Shown one piece after another: positions 1 to 4,925 of a stretch of 5,714 bases of DNA. Within the stretch, counting starts at the first letter, position 1. Each line of letters begins with the position of its first letter. The translations under genes and the position numbers were made by a program. A model generated the notes under the pieces. That model did no database searches. It was not told where the DNA came from and saw nothing but the letters and a program-made list of their open reading frames with translations. Origin of the DNA: SUP05 sp964577715 (GTDB lineage Bacteria > Pseudomonadota > Gammaproteobacteria > PS1 > Pseudothioglobaceae); the NCBI GenBank assembly GCA_964577715.1, contig CAZOAA010000056.1:1-5714 (forward strand), given 5' to 3'.

Positions 1-842
1 CCATATTTATTCATCGCGTCAGCATAAGTAATTTGTGGGAATTTATCACCTAAATCGACATCAATAACTTCTTTAAACATGCCGCGTGTCATCTGCTCCA
101 TCATCGCCATAATTTCATCTTCATTCATAAATGAAGTCTCAACATCAAGCTGAGTAAATTCAGGCTGACGGTCGGCACGAAGATCTTCATCTCTAAAGCA
201 CTTAACAATTTGATAGTAACGTTCAAAGCCTGACATCATTAACAATTGTTTAAACAATTGTGGTGATTGCGGCAAAGCAAAAAAATCACCTGGATGAGTA
301 CGTGAAGGTACTAAATAGTCTCTTGCACCTTCTGGTGTGGCCTTGGTTAAGAAAGGTGTTTCAATATCTAAGAAGTCATTCTTATCCATGAATTCACGCA
401 TAAAGTGCGTTACTTTAGAGCGTAAGCGCAAGCGTTTTTGCATTTCATCGCGGCGCAAGTCTAAGTAGCGATATTTAAGGCGAACTTCTTCTGAGGTGTC
501 GGTAGCATCAATTTGAAATGGAACCGGTTTAGAGCTATTTAAAATCTCAATATTTTGAGCAACAATTTCAATTTCACCTGTGGCTAACTTAGGATTAACT
601 AACCCTTCTTCTCTGGAAATAACTTGCCCAGTAATTTTTAGTACAAATTCGTTACGAATAGATTCTGCTAATGTGAAATCAGTATTATCGGGGTTGATGA
701 CCACTTGCGCAATACCACGCTTATCACGCATGTCTAAAAAGATGACACCACCATGATCACGACGACGATTTACCCAACCGCAGATTTCAACCGCCTGATC
801 AATATTTGTTTTATTTAGCTCACCACAATAATGTGTTCTCAT
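1..842 (-). CDS. aspS: Aspartyl-tRNA synthetase, N-terminal 280 codons (partial, runs off left edge)
   Basis: Cytoplasmic class IIb synthetase that charges tRNA-Asp with aspartate using ATP. I translated it by hand from the ATG at 842-840; the frame stays open to base 1, giving about half of a usual ~590-residue bacterial enzyme. The N-terminal OB-fold anticodon-binding domain covers about residues 1-105, with the GWVNRRRDHGG stretch at 22-32. The catalytic domain follows, with Gln195 and Lys198 in QSPQLFK and the class II motif 2 FRDEDLR at 216-222 (Arg217, Glu219). These positions match E. coli AspRS numbering. A Shine-Dalgarno AAAGGA lies 7 nt before the ATG, 14 nt after the DUF502 stop, so the two genes are surely co-transcribed. 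His30 and Gly80 resemble non-discriminating AspRS enzymes (see findings). No frameshift is seen. Confidence 0.97.
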   Translation of the reverse strand, partial: MRTHYCGELNKTNIDQAVEICGWVNRRRDHGGVIFLDMRDKRGIAQVVINPDNTDFTLAESIRNEFVLKITGQVISREEGLVNPKLATGEIEIVAQNIEILNSSKPVPFQIDATDTSEEVRLKYRYLDLRRDEMQKRLRLRSKVTHFMREFMDKNDFLDIETPFLTKATPEGARDYLVPSRTHPGDFFALPQSPQLFKQLLMMSGFERYYQIVKCFRDEDLRADRQPEFTQLDVETSFMNEDEIMAMMEQMTRGMFKEVIDVDLGDKFPQITYADAMNKY

Positions 843-856
843 AATTTTATCCTTTG

Positions 857-1450
857 TTAATTGGGCGTAACAACACCAGTAGAAATAATCAATTTAAATG
901 CATCGTCAACACTCATCTCAAGTTCAATAACATCTTTTTTTGGCATCATAATAAAAAAACCAGAGGTTGGGTTAGGTGTAGTTGGTACATAAATATTAAC
1001 AATTTCTTCACCAATTTTTTTCTCTACTTCGCCACGGTAATTACCTGTTTGAAAAGCAATTGTCCACATGCCTTTTCTGGGATATTCAACCAATAGTGCT
1101 TTTTTGAAGCTTTCTCCAGATGGGCTTAAAACTGTATCTGAAAGTTTTTTTAAGGCATTGTAAATACCTCTAAATCCAGGAATTTTATTGAGTAATTTTT
1201 CCCACAACTGTAATAATTTTCGCCCAATAAAGTTGTTAACCAGCGCTCCTGTAATTAGCATAATGAGTACAACCCAAAAAATGCCCGAGCCAGGGATGCT
1301 TCTGTCTAGGTTAAATAGAGCTTCGGGTAGGTACTGAGCAGGAACAATGTTATTAACTAAATCTAGAAAGAATTTAATAACAACAATGCTTAATCCTAAC
1401 GGGATCCAAAATAGTAGACCAGAAATGAAATAATTTCTTAAATTCTTCAC
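857..1450 (-). CDS. DUF502 family inner-membrane protein
   Basis: A 197-residue protein of the DUF502 family, whose biochemical function is unknown. Two membrane segments are visible at about residues 8-30 and 55-76. A soluble part follows with the family's conserved stretches, IPGFRGIYNALKKL (90-103) and YVPTTPNPTSGFF (154-166). The family is often found directly upstream of aspS in gammaproteobacteria, and that arrangement is kept here with a 14-nt gap. The start is GTG at 1450-1448. It is the only start codon after the in-frame upstream stop that keeps the typical basic N-terminus before the first membrane helix. No Shine-Dalgarno sequence precedes it; the upstream bases are pyrimidine-rich. 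The family call is firm; a membrane-associated, nonenzymatic role is only inference. Confidence 0.9.
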   Translation of the reverse strand: MKNLRNYFISGLLFWIPLGLSIVVIKFFLDLVNNIVPAQYLPEALFNLDRSIPGSGIFWVVLIMLITGALVNNFIGRKLLQLWEKLLNKIPGFRGIYNALKKLSDTVLSPSGESFKKALLVEYPRKGMWTIAFQTGNYRGEVEKKIGEEIVNIYVPTTPNPTSGFFIMMPKKDVIELEMSVDDAFKLIISTGVVTPN

Positions 1451-1480
1451 AAGAACACAGGAGTAAACAACAAAAGCATT

Positions 1481-1489
1481 ATTTTAGCA
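1481..1489 (-). promoter_or_regulatory. Candidate extended -10 promoter element before DUF502-aspS
   Basis: Read on the minus strand, the 56-nt gap between map and DUF502 contains TGCTAAAAT: an extended -10 TG, one spacer base, then TAAAAT, one mismatch from TATAAT. The -35 position (around 1504-1509) is poor, as extended -10 promoters tolerate. Transcription would start near 1474, about 24 nt before the GTG. It may give DUF502-aspS its own expression apart from htpX-map. AT-rich DNA yields such matches by chance. Confidence 0.3.
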
Positions 1490-1506
1490 CAGTCATTGTG
1501 TTGGTT

Positions 1507-2283
1507 TTATATCGACTCTTCATCACGAAGTGTTAGAATTTCATGGCCATTTTCTGTAACTAAAATTGTATGCTCCCATTGCGCAGAAAGTGAGCGATCT
1601 TTAGTGGTTACTGTCCATCCATCTACTTTGGAAGTGGCAACTTCATAGCTACCAATATTAACCATAGGTTCTATAGTAAAAGTCATTCCTGCTTCAAGGA
1701 TGGGACTCGTGTCTGAGTTTCCATCGTCATAATGCACTACTTGAGGTTCTGCGTGAAATTGTGTTCCAATGCCATGCCCACAATAATCATGCACCACAGA
1801 GCAGTTGTTTTTATCAGCGTGTGCACCGATGGCTTTACCAATTTCGCCTAAACGAATACCAGGTTTTACTTTTTTAATGCCAATATACATACATTCTTGA
1901 GCGATTCGACAAATGCGTTGGGCCTTAACGCTAGATTTTCCAATAATAAACATTTTAGAAGTATCGCCATGATAGTCATCTTTAATAACAGTGATATCAA
2001 TATTAACAATATCTCCTTTTTTAAGGGTTTTATCACCAGGAATACCGTGACACACCACATTGTTCACACTGGTACAAATTGATTTTGGAAAACCATGATA
2101 GTTAAGTGGCGCCGGGATTGCCTCTTGTACATTAACAATATAGTCGTGACAAATTTTGTCTAATTCGTTGGTACTAATACCAGCCTTGACATGCGGAGCA
2201 ATCATATCTAATACATCAGCCGCTAGGCGACCAGCAACACGCATTTTTTCTATTTCATCGGCTGATTTTATTGAAATTCCCAT
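1507..2283 (-). CDS. map: Type I methionine aminopeptidase
   Basis: Cytoplasmic metalloprotease that removes the initiator methionine from nascent proteins whose second residue is small. The protein is 258 residues, close to the usual ~264 of bacterial type Ia enzymes. All five metal ligands of the pita-bread fold are present: Asp96 (NIDIT), Asp107 (HGDTS), His170 (GHGIG), Glu205 (TIEPM) and Glu237 (WEHTI). The substrate-binding histidines His79 (CHGIP) and His177 (FHAEP) are also there. The N-terminus, ISIKSADEIEKMR, lines up with E. coli Map, which fixes the ATG at 2283-2281. There is no clear Shine-Dalgarno site, but the start lies only 14 nt after the htpX stop, so translation may depend on ribosomes arriving from htpX. 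It should be fully active. Confidence 0.97.
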   Translation of the reverse strand: MGISIKSADEIEKMRVAGRLAADVLDMIAPHVKAGISTNELDKICHDYIVNVQEAIPAPLNYHGFPKSICTSVNNVVCHGIPGDKTLKKGDIVNIDITVIKDDYHGDTSKMFIIGKSSVKAQRICRIAQECMYIGIKKVKPGIRLGEIGKAIGAHADKNNCSVVHDYCGHGIGTQFHAEPQVVHYDDGNSDTSPILEAGMTFTIEPMVNIGSYEVATSKVDGWTVTTKDRSLSAQWEHTILVTENGHEILTLRDEESI

Positions 2284-2297
2284 AAAATAATTAGCAA

Positions 2298-3191
2298 TTA
2301 CTTTTTATTCATTGCTCGTTTTTCTAAGGCTTCTATCCGGTCCTCTAATGGTGGATGGGAAGACCATAGATGCATAAAACCTTGTTTAGATTTTTCACCA
2401 ATACCAAAAGCAGCTAATTGCTCAGGAAGTGGTTCTGGCTCCCTTTGTGCCAATCGTTTAAGTGCATTAATCATATTTTGATGGCCAGCCAAATCAGCAC
2501 CACCAGTATCAGCAACAAATTCACGTTTTCTTGAAAAGTACATCACAATAACAGCAGCAAGAATAGAGAGAATTATTTGTGCAAAAATAACGGTGACATA
2601 ATAACCAATGCCATAACCTCGATTATTTTTTAAAATTACTCGATCAACGACATGGCCAATAATTCGTGATAAAAATACCACAAAGGTATTTACCACACCT
2701 TGAATAAGGGTTAGAGTAACCATATCACCATTCGCAACGTGGCTCATTTCATGACCTACTACAGCTTCAATCTCACCTTGTTTCATTGAGTCTATCAAGC
2801 CTTGAGATACTGCAACTAAAGCACTATTTTTACTCATTCCTGTTGCAAAGGCATTCATTTGTGATGATGGAAAAATTGCTACTTCTGGCATTTTTATGCC
2901 AACAATTTTGGATTGTTTTTTCACAGTTTCAATTAGCCATTTCTCCATATTGTTAGACGGATTGGTAATAACTACAGCGCCTGTCATGCGTTTTGCCATC
3001 CATTTAGAGATTGCTAGTGAGATAAACGCACCACCAAAACCAATCACACCAGAAAAGATAACCAGCGCCTCTACATTTAAATCGGATCCGTTTTGTTGGA
3101 GTAGGCTATCTACTCCTAATATGCTCAGAGTAATACTTAATACCACCATAATGGCGATATTAGTTAGTAAGAATAGAAAAATTCGTTTCAT
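2298..3191 (-). CDS. htpX: HtpX membrane zinc protease (M48B)
   Basis: Inner-membrane zinc metalloprotease that, in E. coli, degrades misfolded membrane proteins alongside FtsH. The protein is 297 residues; E. coli HtpX is 293. The active-site motif HEMSH gives zinc ligands His147 and His151 and catalytic Glu148. The third ligand is Glu224 in REFVAD. Hydrophobic segments lie at about 4-26, 42-64, 155-178 and 195-218, the usual HtpX arrangement, with the catalytic site cytoplasmic. The conserved SSHPPLEDRI stretch (277-286) is near the C-terminus. The ATG at 3191-3189 has a Shine-Dalgarno AGGA 7 nt upstream. It is the first gene of the minus-strand string and is divergent from a small lipoprotein gene. 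In E. coli htpX responds to envelope and heat stress; no such operator is recognisable here. Confidence 0.97.
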   Translation of the reverse strand: MKRIFLFLLTNIAIMVVLSITLSILGVDSLLQQNGSDLNVEALVIFSGVIGFGGAFISLAISKWMAKRMTGAVVITNPSNNMEKWLIETVKKQSKIVGIKMPEVAIFPSSQMNAFATGMSKNSALVAVSQGLIDSMKQGEIEAVVGHEMSHVANGDMVTLTLIQGVVNTFVVFLSRIIGHVVDRVILKNNRGYGIGYYVTVIFAQIILSILAAVIVMYFSRKREFVADTGGADLAGHQNMINALKRLAQREPEPLPEQLAAFGIGEKSKQGFMHLWSSHPPLEDRIEALEKRAMNKK

Positions 3192-3211
3192 TTGTAAATC
3201 CTATATTAGTA

Positions 3212-3239
3212 TTGATTGAGTAATATATGTGGGTATTAT
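3212..3239 (+). promoter_or_regulatory. Candidate sigma70 promoter for the lipoprotein gene
   Basis: TTGATT (3212-3217), a 16-nt spacer and TATTAT (3234-3239) match the -35 and -10 consensus at 4 and 5 of 6 bases. Transcription would start near 3246, about 32 nt before the ATG at 3278. This leaves the longer in-frame ATG at 3227 outside the mRNA and supports the shorter protein. Prediction by eye only. Confidence 0.4.
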
Positions 3240-3269
3240 CTTATAGATTCAACCTTATTGGGGTTACAA
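3240..3269 (-). promoter_or_regulatory. Candidate sigma70 promoter for htpX-map-DUF502-aspS
   Basis: On the minus strand, TTGTAA (3269-3264), an 18-nt spacer and TATAAG (3245-3240) match consensus at 4 and 5 of 6 bases. The start site would fall near 3233, leaving a leader of about 40 nt before htpX. The element lies directly against the divergent candidate promoter at 3212-3239. Another weak option uses TTGAAT with a -10 in the ATATATT region. Confidence 0.35.
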
Positions 3270-3277
3270 TAAACATA

Positions 3278-3520
3278 ATGCTTAAATATTTTCTATTATT
3301 TTTATTATTACTGTCTGGTTGTGAAGATCAAAAAACCACACAAGATATTACACTTAAAGAAAATAACACTACTATTGAACAAAATGATCAGGCAACAAAA
3401 AAGAATAATCATCCTGCCAAAGAAGAGCCAGCTATTTGTGAAAATTTATCAGTTGCCGAATGCTTAACAATTATCATTCCTACAATATGGGATCGTGAAG
3501 TTGAAAAAGATTGCTCTTAG
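3278..3520 (+). CDS. Small putative lipoprotein of unknown function
   Basis: Eighty residues with a classic type II signal peptide: basic Lys3, a Leu/Phe-rich core at 4-12, then the lipobox LSGC with Cys15 as the predicted lipidated residue. Glu at +2 is not the inner-membrane retention Asp, so outer-membrane sorting is possible. The mature chain (66 residues) begins with a polar Asn/Thr/Lys/Gln linker at 16-50, then a short C-terminal part with Cys54, Cys62 and Cys79 that could form a disulfide. I do not recognise the family. An ATG at 3227 is in frame, but it would put 17 extra residues before the signal peptide and lies upstream of the likely transcription start, so 3278 is chosen. The Shine-Dalgarno site is weak. 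The gene is divergent from htpX and overlaps the next gene's end by 4 nt. Confidence 0.7.
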   Translation: MLKYFLLFLLLLSGCEDQKTTQDITLKENNTTIEQNDQATKKNNHPAKEEPAICENLSVAECLTIIIPTIWDREVEKDCS

Positions 3521-3535
3521 AGTTTGATTTTTTTC
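3503..3535. terminator. Possible weak bidirectional terminator at convergent gene ends
   Basis: GAAAAAGAT (3503-3511) can pair with ATTTTTTTC (3527-3535), with one G-T pair. Inside it CTC (3514-3516) faces GAG (3520-3522) across the bases TTA. Both stop codons sit at the apex. Each strand gets a T-run on its 3' side. The stem is almost all A-T, so termination would be weak unless helped by colliding transcription. There is no other terminator between the two genes. Confidence 0.3.
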
Positions 3536-4341
3536 TTTTGGTCTAGTTCAATTTCGATAGTTTGCTTATTAATCGGACAGTTAAACTTGAGATTTGTTGC
3601 TTGTAATTGTAAGTCTTCCGGATAGCCCTTGTCTGCATCTCCATACAGTCTATCTCCAATAATCGGATAGTCGAACCCACTCAGATGTTTTCTGATTTGA
3701 TGCTTTCTACCAGTTTCTATATTGATTTCAACCAATGATCTGGATTGCTCAAATTGCAATAAACTCACATGACTAACAGCAGGTTTACCATCTATAGGTT
3801 TTTTAATGGTGATTGTCTCTTTAGGAAAAACACCTTTAACAATACCAAGGTAAGTTTTTTTAATCTGTCTATCGGCAAACATTTTTGACAAATCCCTTGC
3901 CATGTCTTTGTTGTGAGCCATTATCATTACCCCACTAGTGGCACGATCTAGTCGATGCACTAAAAAGCAAGAGCGACTAAGTTGTTTTTCCACTAGTCGT
4001 ATTAGTGAGCAGTGGTCCCCCCATTTAGATCCTTGAGAAAACACACCTGATGGCTTAAACCAAATGCTGTAATCTTTTTTATCTAGTAGTAGTTCGGGCG
4101 CATCTGGTTTTGTAGATAGAATTTTTTCGTTATAGTAAATAAAAATCTCATCACCTATACTAAGCGATTTTTTAACACGCCGTATACGATTAGTTTTTTT
4201 TCCTCGTTTTAACCAAACACAGCCTTTTTCCATAGCTAATTTGATTACTTGTTTTGATAATGGTAATTCGTTTGCAATAGTATCTATAGCAACTTTTGAT
4301 TTTTGCTTGATAATGATATTTTGTTCAATGATTTGACTCAT
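3517..4341 (-). CDS. RluA-family pseudouridine synthase (Rlu type)
   Basis: A 274-residue cytoplasmic RNA-modifying enzyme that isomerises uridine to pseudouridine in rRNA or tRNA. The catalytic motif HRLDRATSG is at 129-137 with Asp132 as the nucleophile. The family's TGRKHQIRKHL stretch is at 210-220, and IIGDRLYGD at 227-235 is also typical. Residues of about 12-75 look like a divergent, Lys/Arg-rich S4-type RNA-binding domain, as in RluC and RluD. WFKPSGV (94-100) starts the catalytic core. The target uridine cannot be told from sequence. The protein is shorter than E. coli RluC or RluD (about 320) and may be a different subgroup. The ATG at 4341-4339 has only a weak AAGA upstream. A TATAAA at 4356-4351 could be its -10, which would give a very short leader. 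Its stop overlaps that of the convergent lipoprotein gene. Confidence 0.93.
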   Translation of the reverse strand: MSQIIEQNIIIKQKSKVAIDTIANELPLSKQVIKLAMEKGCVWLKRGKKTNRIRRVKKSLSIGDEIFIYYNEKILSTKPDAPELLLDKKDYSIWFKPSGVFSQGSKWGDHCSLIRLVEKQLSRSCFLVHRLDRATSGVMIMAHNKDMARDLSKMFADRQIKKTYLGIVKGVFPKETITIKKPIDGKPAVSHVSLLQFEQSRSLVEINIETGRKHQIRKHLSGFDYPIIGDRLYGDADKGYPEDLQLQATNLKFNCPINKQTIEIELDQKKKIKL

Positions 4342-4368
4342 TTGTCTTATTTTATAGACTTGTTAAAC

Positions 4369-4397
4369 TTGCAAATTAGATTTAACTTATGTATAGT
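4369..4397 (+). promoter_or_regulatory. Good sigma70 promoter candidate for leader and exported protein
   Basis: TTGCAA (4369-4374), a 17-nt spacer and TATAGT (4392-4397) match the -35 and -10 consensus at 4 and 5 of 6 bases with ideal spacing, the best promoter candidate in the window. Transcription would begin near 4404, about 130 nt before the ATG at 4534, an unusually long leader compared with the other genes here. The element overlaps the upstream region of the divergent pseudouridine synthase gene. Confidence 0.55.
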
Positions 4398-4403
4398 GCT
4401 GAA

Positions 4404-4514
4404 GCAACAGGGGGGTAAAACCTATAAAGCAATCTCGCTTTTATGGTTACAGTCTAGTATTTATTTATACAATTACCAGCTAATGAATAAACATTAGTCT
4501 TAGGTATTTTTTTT
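4404..4514 (+). ncRNA. Structured leader RNA (possible attenuator, riboswitch or small RNA)
   Basis: About 110 nt of non-coding sequence between a good promoter and the Shine-Dalgarno site of the next gene. It opens with a G6 run (4410-4415). A bulged stem of about 13 pairs follows: 4415-4416 with 4449-4450, AACC 4419-4422 with GGTT 4445-4448, ATAAA 4424-4428 with TTTAT 4440-4444, and GC 4429-4430 with GC 4437-4438, closing the loop AATCTC. A minor hairpin GTAT/ATAC (4457-4470) comes next, then a terminator-like hairpin with a T8 tract. It does not match the conserved cores I know for c-di-GMP, preQ1, SAM, fluoride, ZTP or guanidine riboswitches. It may be a leader of the 4534 gene or a free small RNA. 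Confidence 0.4.
4474..4514 (+). terminator. Terminator-like hairpin with U8 just before a ribosome binding site
   Basis: CTAATG (4480-4485) pairs perfectly with CATTAG (4492-4497) around the loop AATAAA. TACC (4474-4477) can close the base with GGTA (4503-4506) over an internal loop, and T8 (4507-4514) follows at once. This shape fits a leaky intrinsic terminator or attenuator. The Shine-Dalgarno GAGGGA begins at 4522, so termination here would shut off the downstream gene. The interrupted AT-rich stem makes it weaker than the hairpin at 4873-4908. Confidence 0.4.
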
Positions 4515-4533
4515 GTTTTATGAGGGAAATATT

Positions 4534-4848
4534 ATGAACAATCGTATTTATTTAATGCCAATCGTAATAATGGTTGGACTGTTATCTGCCTCTTTTGCAA
4601 ATGCAGATGTTACAGTTGTTAAAAGTGAATTTATTGGTAGTAGTAAAGATGCACAGAAATTTGTATCTGCAACACTAAAGCCAAGTGAAAATAGTATTAA
4701 TCTTGCCCTGGGCGGAGGATTAAAAAAGAAAATTGAAGGTATTGATGATGCGAGCATAAAGATTGATGTTGATGCAGGAAGCTTAAACTCTATCTCACAT
4801 AATAAATTTGACCCAAAAATTAATTATTCTTTATCTGTTAATTTTTAA
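4534..4848 (+). CDS. Small exported protein of unknown family
   Basis: A 104-residue protein with a clear signal peptide: Asn/Arg-containing start, a hydrophobic core at about 6-20, and the cleavage motif ANA before Asp25. The mature chain is about 80 residues without cysteine or tryptophan. Several stretches alternate polar and nonpolar residues as in beta strands, for example SINLALGGGL (54-63) and ASIKIDVDAG (73-82). The C-terminus INYSLSVNF ends in Phe with hydrophobic residues at -3, -5, -7 and -9, like the beta-signal of outer-membrane proteins, although the chain is short for a barrel. The ATG at 4534 has a Shine-Dalgarno GAGGGA 6 nt upstream; an in-frame TTG at 4513 would lie in the T8 tract and is rejected. 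It has its own promoter and terminator. I do not recognise the family. Confidence 0.8.
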   Translation: MNNRIYLMPIVIMVGLLSASFANADVTVVKSEFIGSSKDAQKFVSATLKPSENSINLALGGGLKKKIEGIDDASIKIDVDAGSLNSISHNKFDPKINYSLSVNF

Positions 4849-4872
4849 TAGAGCTAATTACATAACATAAGT

Positions 4873-4908
4873 AAAAACCCAAATAATTTAGGCATTATTT
4901 GGGTTTTT
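4873..4908 (+). terminator. Strong intrinsic terminator after the exported-protein gene
   Basis: AAAAACCCAAATAAT (4873-4887) pairs perfectly over 15 bases with ATTATTTGGGTTTTT (4894-4908) around the loop TTAGGC. The T5 tail forms part of the stem, with matching A5 on the other side, so it could work in both directions. It ends the 4534-4848 transcript. Only 17 nt separate it from the mlaC-like start codon, so mlaC depends on read-through unless a promoter overlaps the hairpin. Confidence 0.88.
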
Positions 4909-4925
4909 GTTGTATTAGGAGAAAT

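Noticed and set aside
854..1096. Open plus-strand frame of 80 codons opposite DUF502
   Set aside because: It is antisense to a well-conserved family gene, its translation is Asn/Phe-rich without any motif, and no ribosome site was noted.
1488..1500. Hairpin CACA/TGTG in the map-DUF502 gap as a terminator
   Set aside because: The stem is only 4 pairs and no T-run follows on either strand.
2896..3219. Open plus-strand frame of 107 codons opposite htpX
   Set aside because: It lies opposite conserved htpX codons and shows no protein family features; a shadow frame.
3227..3277. Longer N-terminus for the lipoprotein starting at ATG 3227
   Set aside because: It would place 17 residues ahead of a complete lipoprotein signal peptide and overlaps the candidate -10 region.
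4404..4460. A c-di-GMP (GEMM) riboswitch, suggested by the G-run, GGTAAAACC and GGTTAC
   Set aside because: The conserved GEMM core and its second stem are missing; only short fragments look alike.
4303..4497. Open plus-strand frame of 64 codons across the synthase start and the leader
   Set aside because: It starts inside the opposite gene, crosses the promoter and hairpins, and has no Shine-Dalgarno site or family resemblance.
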